Shown here in pieces: positions 6,208 to 14,458 of a stretch of DNA of 54,205 nucleotides. Origin of the DNA: Chordibacter sp038110535 (lineage in GTDB: Bacteria > Verrucomicrobiota > Verrucomicrobiia > Opitutales > Seribacteraceae); contig JAYNJW010000010.1 in assembly GCA_038110535.1 (NCBI GenBank), positions 1 through 54,205 of the forward strand, read 5' to 3'. How positions within the stretch are numbered: the first letter of the stretch is position 1; each line of letters begins with the position of its first letter. The notes beneath the pieces are model-generated. The model was not told the origin of the DNA. It made no database searches and was given only the letters and a program-made list of their open reading frames with translations. Both the position numbers and the translations under genes were made by a program.

Positions 6208-7011
6208 TTATGCCTTTGTTCCCTCAAGTTTGTCGCGGATGGATTTACGGATTTTTTCGCCGGCAAAATCAAGCAGTGTCACAATCATGAGAATGCACAG
6301 AAGAACGAGGGAGAACTTGTTCCAACTATCTGCAGATTCCGCATAGAGCTTAAGGTGTAAACCAATCCCGCCTGCCCCAACATAGCCAATAATACTGGCA
6401 GATCGTACATTGTATTCCAGCATCCATAAACAATGGCTCCAGATGATGGGCCGGGCATTGGGCCAGAGCCCGTACTGAAAGGCCTGCAGGGGGCTTGCCC
6501 GCAAGGATTTCAAGGCGTCTTGCGAACTAAGATCAGTTGATTCAAAAGTTTCACTGAAAAACTTGGCCAGGTACCCAACACTGTAAAGAGTCAGGGCAAT
6601 GACCCCGGCCAGCGAATTGGACCCGACGATAACCACGGCCAAAAGGGCCCAGAGTAAACTGGGGATGGTACGGATAATATTGAGAAGCATGCGGGTGGGC
6701 CAAAGTATCCAACCCGGGGCAACATTACGGGACGCTCCCAGAGAAATAACGAAAGATAAAAGGATGGCTAGAAGAGTGGAGACAAGGGCTATTTGAACGG
6801 TCTCGAGCAAGCCGGACAAGGTACGCTCGAGAATGGACCAGTCCGGGGGAAAAAATTGGGCAGCAAAACGGGAAAGGTTTCCCCAGTAATCGAGGTTGCG
6901 ACCGGATCCCTCAATGGAGGGAATGGCACTAAAGGAAGCGGCCAGGAAGATCAAAAAAGTGACCCCGAGCAGATCAAAGCGGCTATGCCATGGTAAATCC
7001 GGTTTGTTCAT
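6208..7011 (-). CDS. phnE: PhnE-type ABC importer permease
   Basis: An inner-membrane permease with about six transmembrane segments, for example TVQIALVSTLLAILLSFVIS and LLNIIRTIPSLLWALLAVVI. The ESTDLSSQDALKSLRASPLQ region is the cytoplasmic EAA-type loop that docks on the ATPase. The ending SIIGYVGAGGIGLHL is characteristic of PhnE. I chose the ATG at 7011 because it overlaps the ATPase stop as ATGA (7008-7011); an upstream in-frame start at 7044 would overlap the neighbour more. The gene is third in a phnD-phnC-phnE operon. Family members import phosphonates or phosphite; no C-P lyase or phosphonatase gene is in the window and the operator suggests metal-responsive control, so the substrate is open. 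Confidence 0.85.
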   Translation of the reverse strand: MNKPDLPWHSRFDLLGVTFLIFLAASFSAIPSIEGSGRNLDYWGNLSRFAAQFFPPDWSILERTLSGLLETVQIALVSTLLAILLSFVISLGASRNVAPGWILWPTRMLLNIIRTIPSLLWALLAVVIVGSNSLAGVIALTLYSVGYLAKFFSETFESTDLSSQDALKSLRASPLQAFQYGLWPNARPIIWSHCLWMLEYNVRSASIIGYVGAGGIGLHLKLYAESADSWNKFSLVLLCILMIVTLLDFAGEKIRKSIRDKLEGTKA

Positions 7012-7691
7012 ACCTGAGGGGGGGAGACTTCTTCCCAAGTCCATTGGTTAGGATTATCGCAATCTAAACGGAGAACAAAATCGGCAAATTGCTGGACCTG
7101 TTCCTCGTCATGTAAGGAGCAGACCAAGCTCCCCCCCGTTTCTTTCTGAGCATGGCTTAGAATTTCCAAGGTTCTGTCTGCCCAGTCGGAATCAAGGCTG
7201 GCCACCGGTTCATCTGCCAACAGTAGGGTGGGGGATGATAACATACTGCGACAAATGGCCAGACGTTGGCGCTCTCCCCGGGATAGGGTGGAGGCCCATT
7301 GGCGGGCTTTATTTGCCAGCCCGAATTTAACCAGCCACTCGGTGCATCTTTCTTTCTCATTTTGAGGAAACCCAAAAAGGGTACGGAGGGAGGAGTGGCG
7401 GGCAAGGCAACCACCCAATGCATTGGTCAGGGTACTGGCTCCATCAGCCAGTTGCAGATCCTGGAAAATCATGGAGGCATGTTGGCCGTGCAGCAGACAA
7501 GATTGTACGCTTCCTTCGCTGGGAGAAAGTTGGCTGCCCAAGAGGCGGAGCAGGCTGGTTTTTCCGACTCCGGAGGGCCCGGTGATGGCAACAAAGCAGG
7601 AGGGGGGAATGGATAGGTTGAGATGACGAAAGAGCCACCGTCCGGCCAGGCAAAGCCCTAAGTTTTCGACTTCCAAGAGTGAGGGGCTCAT
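7008..7691 (-). CDS. phnC: PhnC-type ABC importer ATPase
   Basis: A 227-residue ATP-binding subunit on the cytoplasmic face. Walker A is GPSGVGKTS, the ABC signature is LSRGERQRLAICRS, Walker B plus catalytic Glu is LLLADEPVASLD, and the switch His is in CSLHDEEQ. The signature begins LSRGE rather than the common LSGGQ, as often seen in PhnC-like ATPases. It follows phnD after 42 bases and is coupled to phnE by an ATGA overlap. It powers import of whatever PhnD binds. Confidence 0.85.
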   Translation of the reverse strand: MSPSLLEVENLGLCLAGRWLFRHLNLSIPPSCFVAITGPSGVGKTSLLRLLGSQLSPSEGSVQSCLLHGQHASMIFQDLQLADGASTLTNALGGCLARHSSLRTLFGFPQNEKERCTEWLVKFGLANKARQWASTLSRGERQRLAICRSMLSSPTLLLADEPVASLDSDWADRTLEILSHAQKETGGSLVCSLHDEEQVQQFADFVLRLDCDNPNQWTWEEVSPPQV

Positions 7692-7733
7692 CGCTGGGGA
7701 GTGGCGGAATGGCTTATGATTGCCAAGCTATAT

Positions 7734-8672
7734 TCAGGGCTTGAGTGAATTTTGCACCTCAATGGCCTCGCGGATGACTTGTAAATGTTCATCCTGATCG
7801 ACTTCGATCAGTTCGCCATTAAAGACCTGATCCCGCAGGTCCGGGTTATCCAGATTCATCGCCAATAGAGCGTCTTTGATGATAGTCAGGTCAGACTGGG
7901 AAAGAGTGGCCCGTGCACAGATGGTGTGAGAGGGAACGGGGCCTTGTTGTTGGACAATCCGCAGGCGGGACTTTTGGGCGTCGGTCAGATATTTGTTATC
8001 TCCAGTCAGGACATAATCGCTTACTGCGGCTGCCTCCACCTCTCCACTTAGCACTTTTTCCACCGCGGATACATATCCGGTTCCGAAGATGGTGAGAGAG
8101 AAAAAATCGGTCAGTGAGCCATCGGGCCCAACCAGACCGCGCGTGTGGAGGTCCCACACCGGTATCAAATATCCGGATGTGCTCGAGCGGCTGGCAAAGG
8201 CAACAGGTTGCCCTTTTAATTCTTCTATTGATTGGTACTTTTTGTCTTTGAGGCTGAGCCAAATGCTCTGGTAATGGGGCAGGCCATTTTTTAAATGAAT
8301 CAGTAGGATGGAAGCAGTCTCCTGGTCAAGATTGCGGGCTGCATCGGTGGAGCTAAGGTATCCCAAGTCCAAGGTTCCGTTACGGAAAGATTCCACCACC
8401 ACGGAGGAGTCGGTGGGGATAAGAACTTCCACTTCACGAGATAACTTGGCGGAGAGATATTTTTCCAAGGCTTCTTTTTCAGCCAACATTTTTTCAGGAT
8501 TTTTGTTCGCTTTCAGAGCGATTACCACTTTGTTGAGCGAGAGCTCCGGGCTACCAATATCCCTCGGGATCTGGGGCTCTTCCGGCTGGCTGGAACAGGA
8601 AAGAATACCCCATGATAGAAGGGCGTGAAACAGGATTAGAAGGATACGAGAATGCTTTTTTTCAGAATTCAT
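7734..8672 (-). CDS. phnD: PhnD-family substrate-binding lipoprotein
   Basis: 312 residues. The N-terminal signal with SWGILSC is a lipobox, so the protein is likely anchored by an acylated cysteine in the periplasm. The mature part has the PhnD-like binding-protein pattern: SLNKVVIALKANKNPEKML, then VVESFRNGTLDLGYLSSTDA, SRSSTSGYLIPVWDL and VEAAAVSDYVLTG. The family binds phosphonates, phosphite or methylphosphonate, but the same superfamily contains binding proteins for other anions and organics. It is the first gene of the operon and sits behind a promoter with a Fur-like palindrome. The start is the ATG at 8672; no Shine-Dalgarno precedes it (a CCCCC run is there instead). Confidence 0.85.
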   Translation of the reverse strand: MNSEKKHSRILLILFHALLSWGILSCSSQPEEPQIPRDIGSPELSLNKVVIALKANKNPEKMLAEKEALEKYLSAKLSREVEVLIPTDSSVVVESFRNGTLDLGYLSSTDAARNLDQETASILLIHLKNGLPHYQSIWLSLKDKKYQSIEELKGQPVAFASRSSTSGYLIPVWDLHTRGLVGPDGSLTDFFSLTIFGTGYVSAVEKVLSGEVEAAAVSDYVLTGDNKYLTDAQKSRLRIVQQQGPVPSHTICARATLSQSDLTIIKDALLAMNLDNPDLRDQVFNGELIEVDQDEHLQVIREAIEVQNSLKP

Positions 8673-8688
8673 AAAGGGGGAAATACCA

Positions 8689-8707
8689 ATTGAGACTCAG
8701 TCTCAAT
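8689..8707 (-). promoter_or_regulatory. Fur-family-like 7-1-7 operator in front of phnD
   Basis: The bases ATTGAGACT-C-AGTCTCAAT form a perfect palindrome with 9-base arms around one central base. The inner part TGAGACT-N-AGTCTCA has the 7-1-7 geometry of Fur-family boxes (classic form TGAGAAT-N-ATTCTCA) with one change per arm. It ends 16 bases before the phnD start codon and lies directly downstream of a candidate -10 box, the position expected for a repressor. That a Fur-family protein binds it is inference; another dimeric repressor is possible. Confidence 0.6.
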
Positions 8708-8708
8708 A

Positions 8709-8736
8709 GCAATATCATCTGCCGCGAGCAAGTCAA
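8709..8736 (-). promoter_or_regulatory. Candidate phnDCE promoter
   Basis: On the minus strand TTGACT (8736-8731) is followed after 16 bases by TATTGC (8714-8709), a good -35 and a mediocre -10. The palindrome at 8707-8689 begins immediately afterwards and would cover the transcription start. The promoter lies in the 88-base gap after the waaA stop codon, so phnDCE is probably a separate unit from waaA. Confidence 0.45.
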
Positions 8737-8760
8737 CGAGCTTAAATCGGTCGATCTTTC

Positions 8761-10050
8761 CTAGGAGGAGAGAAGTGAGTAAATCTTCTCGATCGTTTGT
8801 TCGGATGGGGAGCCTTGCGAGTCCATCCAGTTCAATGCTTGCAAGCTAAGCTGTTTTCTCTCTTCGGCACTCAGGGCAAGGTTGATTAACTCTTTTTTTG
8901 CCTCCTCTGCAGATTCGGTCGTGCGAATGGCATCATGAATGAGCAAATCTCCACAGGTTTGATGAAAGTTCTGAAAATTTGGACCCAGCACCAATGGAAT
9001 ACCGTGGGCGATTGGTTCAATGGGGTTTTGCCCGCCCCGGTTGGGAGGCAGGGTCTTCCCTCCGAGGGCAAGATCGGCACACTGAATAAGGGTGCTGAGC
9101 TCTCCGGTGGTATCGGCAAGGTATACCAAAGTGCCTGGCGGGGCTTGATGGCCAAGAGTGCGCAAATGATAGGACACTCCTTTTTGCTCAAGCATGGAGG
9201 AAATTTTTTTTCGTCGTTCAGCATGCCGGGGAATGAGCAGGATGCGGGCATCGATCTGCTCATTCCTGACTTGTTCCATGGCTTCGACCAACAGTTCCTC
9301 CTCGCCTGGCCAGGTGGATATTCCGGCAATGACAATTGATTCCTGGGCAAATCCAAATTCTTTCCGTAAGTGTTCCGGGCAAGTATCACTGGGAGCAGAG
9401 GAGGATACCGCGTCCACTTTAAGGTTGCCCACGACTTGTATGTGCGGTGCGGTAATGCCAATTTCGATCCAGCGGGTACATTGTCTTTCCGAGGTGGTTA
9501 AAATCTCCAATCCTTTGGGCAAAAGCAGTCTTCTTGCCATGGCTGAGCCGCACAATCGGCTGAAGGTCCGGTCGGAGAGACGGGCATTGATGATCAGGGC
9601 AGGCACCCCCCGCAGGCTGGCCTGATAAAAGTGTTCCGGCCAGAGTTCACTATCCACGGTGATGATCAGGTCTGGTTGAATTCTCCACCATGCCAAACGG
9701 CTAAAGACCCACCAGTCCATCGGGAAAGGACCCTGGGCAAGCACAAGGTTATGATATTTTTGCGAAGCCATGAGCAAGCCGGTACTGGTAGTGCCAGTGA
9801 GCACGATCTCGATATTTGAATCCTTGAGCAGAACTTCCATCACTTTGGCAAGGGAGGACAGTTCACCCACACTTACTGCCTGAATCCAAATGCGTTTCCT
9901 TTCCTTATTCTTTGCTTTGAGACGAGGAAATAAACCGAGCCGGTAATGCAGCTTAAACCCATATCCTCCCCGTCGTAGCATACGATAAAGAAAGTAGGGG
10001 GAGCTCAGCAGTGCGACCACTGGGAATGCCAATCGATAGAGAAGAATCAC
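8761..10050 (-). CDS. waaA: 3-deoxy-D-manno-octulosonic acid (Kdo) transferase
   Basis: A 429-residue inner-membrane glycosyltransferase that adds Kdo from CMP-Kdo to the lipid A precursor in lipopolysaccharide synthesis. The N-terminus is a membrane anchor (LYRLAFPVVALLSSPYFLYRML). The glycosyltransferase N domain carries WIQAVSVGELSSL, containing the catalytic Glu of the VSVGE motif, and PMDWWVFSRLAWWRIQPDLI. The C-terminal GT-B half has VYLADTTGELSTLIQCADLALGG and NPIEPIAHGIPLVLGP. The length is usual for WaaA/KdtA. The GTG at 10050 fits the normal N-terminus. It is divergent from trpA and implies an outer membrane with LPS. Confidence 0.93.
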   Translation of the reverse strand: MILLYRLAFPVVALLSSPYFLYRMLRRGGYGFKLHYRLGLFPRLKAKNKERKRIWIQAVSVGELSSLAKVMEVLLKDSNIEIVLTGTTSTGLLMASQKYHNLVLAQGPFPMDWWVFSRLAWWRIQPDLIITVDSELWPEHFYQASLRGVPALIINARLSDRTFSRLCGSAMARRLLLPKGLEILTTSERQCTRWIEIGITAPHIQVVGNLKVDAVSSSAPSDTCPEHLRKEFGFAQESIVIAGISTWPGEEELLVEAMEQVRNEQIDARILLIPRHAERRKKISSMLEQKGVSYHLRTLGHQAPPGTLVYLADTTGELSTLIQCADLALGGKTLPPNRGGQNPIEPIAHGIPLVLGPNFQNFHQTCGDLLIHDAIRTTESAEEAKKELINLALSAEERKQLSLQALNWMDSQGSPSEQTIEKIYSLLSS

Positions 10051-10120
10051 TGGGTATGAGCAAGTTGTTTACCGTTGCCAGCAAGGGATGGATAGGAAAG
10101 TATTCAAGGCTCTTTCTTTT

Positions 10121-10933
10121 ATGAAGACTTTTGACCGAATCGCGAAACTTTTCTCTGATTGCAAGGCTGAGAATCGGGCAGCCTTTGTTGCCTATGTGTG
10201 TGCATGTGATCCCGACTTTAACCGATCCCTTGATGTGTGCAAAACTTTGATTGAACAAGGAGTCGATATTATCGAATTAGGGGTGCCTTTCTCTGACCCC
10301 CTGGCTGATGGACTGACCAATCAATTGGCGGCCCAGCGTGCTTTGGAATCGGGATGTACCCAAGAAGATGTGTTCCGGTTAGTTCGGGAAATTCGTAAGT
10401 TTTCTGAGATTCCCATTGTTTTTTACACCTATTACAACCTGATTTTTTCTCAGGGTGTGGCGGAGTATGTGCAAAAATCCAAGGAGGCAGGAGTGGATGG
10501 GTTACTGACCCTGGATCTGCCCCCGGAAGAGGCGGATGAATTGATTGAGGCGTGCCAAGATTTAGAGGTCGCAAATATCTTTATTATTGCACCGACCACA
10601 CCGGAGGAAAGAATTTCCAAAATTTCCAAGCATGCATCTGGTTTTCTCTACTATGTATCCAGGGAGGGAGTAACTGGTGAGCGGGATGAATTAGCCGGAG
10701 ATCTGGCCGAGCGGGTAGCGGCAATCTATGAGAGAATAAACATTCCCTTGGTGGTTGGGTTTGGAATTTCTACGGTTGAGCAGGTAAAGCAGGTGGCCCA
10801 GCTTGCCGATGGGGTAGTGGTGGGGAGTGCTCTGGTAAATTGCATTCCTCAAAACCTGGATAATCATGAGCGTATGCTTGCCTCGATAAGAGAAAGATCT
10901 AAATCCCTCGTGGGTGGCGTAACCGCTGCCTAA
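10121..10933 (+). CDS. trpA: Tryptophan synthase alpha subunit
   Basis: A cytoplasmic TIM-barrel that cleaves indole-3-glycerol phosphate to indole and glyceraldehyde 3-phosphate, and passes indole to TrpB. It shows the signature IELGVPFSDPLADG (catalytic Glu in IELG, catalytic Asp in DPLADG), YVSREGVTG and LVVGFGIS in the phosphate-binding region. I chose the ATG at 10121, which gives the normal start MKTFDRIAKLF; an in-frame ATG at 10088 would add 11 residues. No trpB or other trp gene is in the window, so the pathway is split in this genome or trpA stands alone here. miaA follows 26 bases later. Confidence 0.95.
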   Translation: MKTFDRIAKLFSDCKAENRAAFVAYVCACDPDFNRSLDVCKTLIEQGVDIIELGVPFSDPLADGLTNQLAAQRALESGCTQEDVFRLVREIRKFSEIPIVFYTYYNLIFSQGVAEYVQKSKEAGVDGLLTLDLPPEEADELIEACQDLEVANIFIIAPTTPEERISKISKHASGFLYYVSREGVTGERDELAGDLAERVAAIYERINIPLVVGFGISTVEQVKQVAQLADGVVVGSALVNCIPQNLDNHERMLASIRERSKSLVGGVTAA

Positions 10934-10959
10934 AAAAATAAACGAAAAAGGGGGGTTCC

Positions 10960-11901
10960 GTGGCACGAAAAGTCGAGGAACTATGGATATTGGGTGGGGT
11001 GACCGCGGCCGGTAAAACGGAGCTTTCTCTGGAGTGGGCAGAAAAGAATGGTGCCGAAATTATCTCATGCGATTCAGTCTCGTTTTACCGAGGGTTGGAC
11101 ATTGGTTCAGCCAAGCCGGATTCCCGCGAGCAAAAACGGGTGGTTCATCACGGACTGGATTTGGCCGATGTGTCCGAGGTTTTTGATGTGGGACAATTTC
11201 ATGCCTATGCAAATGAAGTCATTCAAGATATGATTTCGCGGGGCAAAAAGGTTTTGGTGGTGGGGGGGAGCGGGTTTTTCCTGCATGGTTTTTTGCGACC
11301 GGTTGTGGATGCTGTGGAGGTAGCGCAAGAGGTCCGGAACCAAGTCAAGGCAACCTATGAAAACGAGGGAATCAATGCTCTCCTTGCCCAGTTGAAAAAG
11401 CACAACCCGGAAGGTTTGGGCCATCTGGACACCCAAAATCCTCTCCGGGTGATCCGGGCACTTGAAAGGTGTGTACAGTCCGGTCGTTCGCTGATTGATC
11501 TCCAGAAAGATTTCGAGAAATTGCCCATTCCTTATGCCCAATTGCAAAAGAAAATGGTGTGGTTGGACCGGGAGGATGATGAGATCGTAAAACGAATCAA
11601 TCTGCGAACCCAACAAATGATTGAAGGAGGAATGATCGAAGAAACCCAACGAGCGATTCGAGATGGTATGGAAAGTCATCCCAGCCTGTCTCAGTCGGTG
11701 GGATATCGTGAAGTTATTGAATTTCTTAAAAAGGGTGGATCCCAAAACGAGCTAATCAGCTCGATTGTACGATCCACCCGCCAATTGGTCTCCAAGCAAA
11801 GAAAGTGGTTCCGAAAACATTTCCCTGCTGGTTCCTGCCTGCATCCTGGACCGGAAAAATCTGTTCGACCGGATCATATCCCATGGGTTGCGGGCACTTG
11901 A
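10960..11901 (+). CDS. miaA: tRNA dimethylallyltransferase
   Basis: 313 residues. MiaA transfers the dimethylallyl group to N6 of A37 in tRNAs that read codons starting with U. The P-loop GGVTAAGKTELS has the AAGKT form typical of many bacterial MiaA. Next come SCDSVSFYRGLDIGSAKP (general-base Asp and the DIGSAKP loop), VVHHGLDL, LVVGGSGFF and the DTQNPLRVIRALE helix. The start is GTG at 10960 with a run of G upstream as Shine-Dalgarno. It lies between trpA and nadK on the same strand. Confidence 0.95.
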   Translation: MARKVEELWILGGVTAAGKTELSLEWAEKNGAEIISCDSVSFYRGLDIGSAKPDSREQKRVVHHGLDLADVSEVFDVGQFHAYANEVIQDMISRGKKVLVVGGSGFFLHGFLRPVVDAVEVAQEVRNQVKATYENEGINALLAQLKKHNPEGLGHLDTQNPLRVIRALERCVQSGRSLIDLQKDFEKLPIPYAQLQKKMVWLDREDDEIVKRINLRTQQMIEGGMIEETQRAIRDGMESHPSLSQSVGYREVIEFLKKGGSQNELISSIVRSTRQLVSKQRKWFRKHFPAGSCLHPGPEKSVRPDHIPWVAGT

Positions 11902-11945
11902 CCGATTCAACCGAAGGACTTACCTTATTTTTTGTATTTGTGTAA

Positions 11946-12764
11946 ATGAATCCACTTAAAAGCATTGCCATCGTTTCGAACCTGTCCAAAGCGGGGGCAA
12001 GGGCTGTGTCCCATTCATTGGAGAAAATATGCCGTGATAACCAGGTGGAAGTCAGGCTGACTGAGGAGTTTCCCTGTCCGCAAAACTTCCTCAAGGGTAT
12101 GGATGCATGTTTTTCCGTGGGCGGAGATGGCACCCTTTTGAATTTGTTGGACCAAGCCATTGCCCACGAGGTTCCGGTGGCTGGTGTGGGGGTGGGGAAA
12201 CTGGGGTTTTTGTCAACTCTAGACCCGGAGGAATTGGCTCATTCCTTACCCGCTGTGCTCCGGGGGGAATTTCAAATCAGAAGAAGAAGCCTTCTTGGAT
12301 ATCGAGAAAATCAGGGCCCGGAGAAATTGGCCTTGAATGATTTAGTGGTAAAGAGTGGCTCGACCGGCCGATTGGGCCGGTTTTCGGTTTTTTGTGGAAA
12401 TGAACGGGTGGCAGATTATGCATCGGATGGGATTGTATTCTCCACCCCAACAGGATCTACCGCATATAATTTGGCTGCGGGTGGTCCGATTGCCCATCCT
12501 GAAGCGGAAGTGATGCTGATGACTCCGATTTCTGCACACAGCCTGACCAGTAGGCCATTAGTCTTTCCGACCGGAATAAGTTTACGGATCGAATACGAGG
12601 AAAACTCAGCCAGTCCTGATGTCTCTACCGATGGGAGAGAGGCCTTCACTGAACCTCCTCATTTTCCCTTGGAAATTTTTGTTTCCAGCAAGAGTTTTCC
12701 CCTTATAGAAACGATCGGACACTCTCACTTCCGAGTCCTCCGAAATAAACTGAAGTGGGGATAA
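11946..12764 (+). CDS. nadK: NAD kinase
   Basis: 272 residues, cytoplasmic, phosphorylates NAD to NADP. It has the hallmark GGDGT motif (CFSVGGDGTLLNLL), the conserved ALNDLV and the DGIVFSTPTGSTAYNLAAGG segment, with the SLTSRPLVFP stretch nearby. The length is normal for the bacterial enzyme. The ATG at 11946 gives a normal N-terminus. The following gene starts 26 bases downstream, so co-transcription with the pseudokinase gene is possible. Confidence 0.95.
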   Translation: MNPLKSIAIVSNLSKAGARAVSHSLEKICRDNQVEVRLTEEFPCPQNFLKGMDACFSVGGDGTLLNLLDQAIAHEVPVAGVGVGKLGFLSTLDPEELAHSLPAVLRGEFQIRRRSLLGYRENQGPEKLALNDLVVKSGSTGRLGRFSVFCGNERVADYASDGIVFSTPTGSTAYNLAAGGPIAHPEAEVMLMTPISAHSLTSRPLVFPTGISLRIEYEENSASPDVSTDGREAFTEPPHFPLEIFVSSKSFPLIETIGHSHFRVLRNKLKWG

Positions 12765-12789
12765 ACAGGGTGAAATAAATCTTATTCAA

Positions 12790-14424
12790 ATGTTATCTTC
12801 AGGCACACGGATTGGTCCATTCCACATTGAGAGTTGGATACAGGAAGGTTCGTGTGGACAGAGTTACAAAGGAGAGGGAAGCACCGGGGAAGAAAAAGGA
12901 AAAATCAGGTTTTTGAAACTGTTTCACCGAGATCTTTCCGAGAAGGATGGGTTTTCGGATTATTTTGGCCAGGAATGCCGGGCAATTCAACAAATTGAGG
13001 GAAGAGGGATCTGGCCGATGCGTAGCCATGGCCGGATGAAATGGAAACATTGGATGGCCTATGAGTGGTTGGAAGGAAAAACAGAGGCTGTTTCGAGGGG
13101 TCTTGAGGGGGAAGAAGTCCAAGAAATTAAGCTGCGGTCGTTGCAGGACTGGATGGAATTTTTTCCCGAGCGTATCGGACCGGACCAATTGAAGGAAATT
13201 ATAATTGATTTACATTGCGGATTAAACCTTGCTCACAATTCGGGAGTGATCCATGGCAATCTCAAGCCTAGCAATGTTTTAATTTCTCAAAAGGAAGATG
13301 GGGCTTTTGAGGGCTGGGTCACTGAGTTTGCATTGTCCAAGATGGTCAGTTTCCGGCCATTGCATGAAGACCCCAAAGAGGGAACGGTATTTCTCTCCCA
13401 AAGCATGCAATTTCAGGAATCCCTCAAAGAGAGCCAGGCCTTTCGTCCAGAGAGTAGTGCAATGGGAGATCTTGCCGAAGAAAAATGGGATATCTATGCA
13501 CTCGGTGGATTGGTGAGATATGTAATTAAGAAAAGCCAGAATATTCCGCATCAGTGGGAGAAATGGGAGGACTGGTCTGAACAAGCAAACAGGGGTGCAT
13601 TTGCCACAATTTCTCAATCAATGGAAGCAATCCCCGGGGTCTCGGACTTGTCTGTCTATGGTATCAGGAGTGAAAGTTTCCACCCAGGATCGGGTTTGAG
13701 CGACGAGGAAATCAGGAAGAAAAGAGAGATGGAGTGGGACAGAGAACAGAAAATTGCCTCGGCCCATTTTCGCCGAAATATTACCGGCCTCATCGGATGC
13801 CTGTGTTTGTTGATTTTTTTATTTTCTAAAATTTATTTGTTTTTTAATCCTTCCCCTTGGGTCGAATATTCGGTCGATGGGGCCGCGGACAAATACCAAT
13901 TAGGTTTTGGAATCTGGTCCGGAAAAGCTTGGGGGATTTTACCCGCTTCCTATGACAAGGATGGGGATGGGGGGCAGGATGTTGCGGGGGAATGGGAGCG
14001 TGAGAATGGTTTGTTCCGATTGAAATTCCGAAAGTTTAAAAAAGTGAACGAGGAAGAATCGGGAAAAAAACTCTGGCAGTTTATCGGCAAAGGATCCACC
14101 ACCGATGCAGATTATTATATTTGGTCTGATTATTTGAGCTACAACAGAAAAGCAAACTGTTTAGAACTGATCAAACGGATCGATGAAAGAGAAGTTTTCG
14201 TCCCCGGACAACGGGGAAGCGATAGCCCCCATCTTTTCCCAGAGGTACGAATTCGCAGGAGTGGCGGATTGATCAAAAAAGCCCAACTGTTGTTTAAGCC
14301 AACGCAAATGGATGGTCCCAGTTGGTCTGTTTTTATCGGGCTTGGGTTTCTTTTGGCCAGTCTCTTGTATCAGAGAATAATTATCCGCATTTCTGAACCG
14401 GACAAAATCTCGGGAAAGGATTGA
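12790..14424 (+). CDS. Membrane-anchored Ser/Thr pseudokinase with extracytoplasmic domain
   Basis: 544 residues. Residues 1-250 follow the protein kinase fold: a G-loop remnant EGSCGQSYKG (19-28), the beta-3 Lys at 43 (FLKLF), the catalytic loop HGNLKPSNVL (155-164), the DFG position read as EFA (179-181), and DIYALG (234-239). The catalytic HRD Asp is Asn157 and the metal-binding DFG Asp is Glu179, while Lys43, Asn162 and Asp234 remain. This argues for a pseudokinase that may bind nucleotide or a partner rather than phosphorylate. Two membrane helices (about 331-352 and 512-530) enclose a periplasmic domain of about 160 residues with a DxDxDG stretch at 389-394. The fold is clear; the role is unknown. 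Confidence 0.8.
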   Translation: MLSSGTRIGPFHIESWIQEGSCGQSYKGEGSTGEEKGKIRFLKLFHRDLSEKDGFSDYFGQECRAIQQIEGRGIWPMRSHGRMKWKHWMAYEWLEGKTEAVSRGLEGEEVQEIKLRSLQDWMEFFPERIGPDQLKEIIIDLHCGLNLAHNSGVIHGNLKPSNVLISQKEDGAFEGWVTEFALSKMVSFRPLHEDPKEGTVFLSQSMQFQESLKESQAFRPESSAMGDLAEEKWDIYALGGLVRYVIKKSQNIPHQWEKWEDWSEQANRGAFATISQSMEAIPGVSDLSVYGIRSESFHPGSGLSDEEIRKKREMEWDREQKIASAHFRRNITGLIGCLCLLIFLFSKIYLFFNPSPWVEYSVDGAADKYQLGFGIWSGKAWGILPASYDKDGDGGQDVAGEWERENGLFRLKFRKFKKVNEEESGKKLWQFIGKGSTTDADYYIWSDYLSYNRKANCLELIKRIDEREVFVPGQRGSDSPHLFPEVRIRRSGGLIKKAQLLFKPTQMDGPSWSVFIGLGFLLASLLYQRIIIRISEPDKISGKD

Positions 14425-14458
14425 GTTTATTGGCACTTTTTTCAAGACTACTGTTTCA

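Noticed and set aside
13951..13983. DxDxDG calcium-binding-like stretch in the pseudokinase periplasmic domain
   Set aside because: A single short acidic stretch without the rest of an EF-hand or dockerin; mentioned in the gene entry but not claimed as a calcium site.
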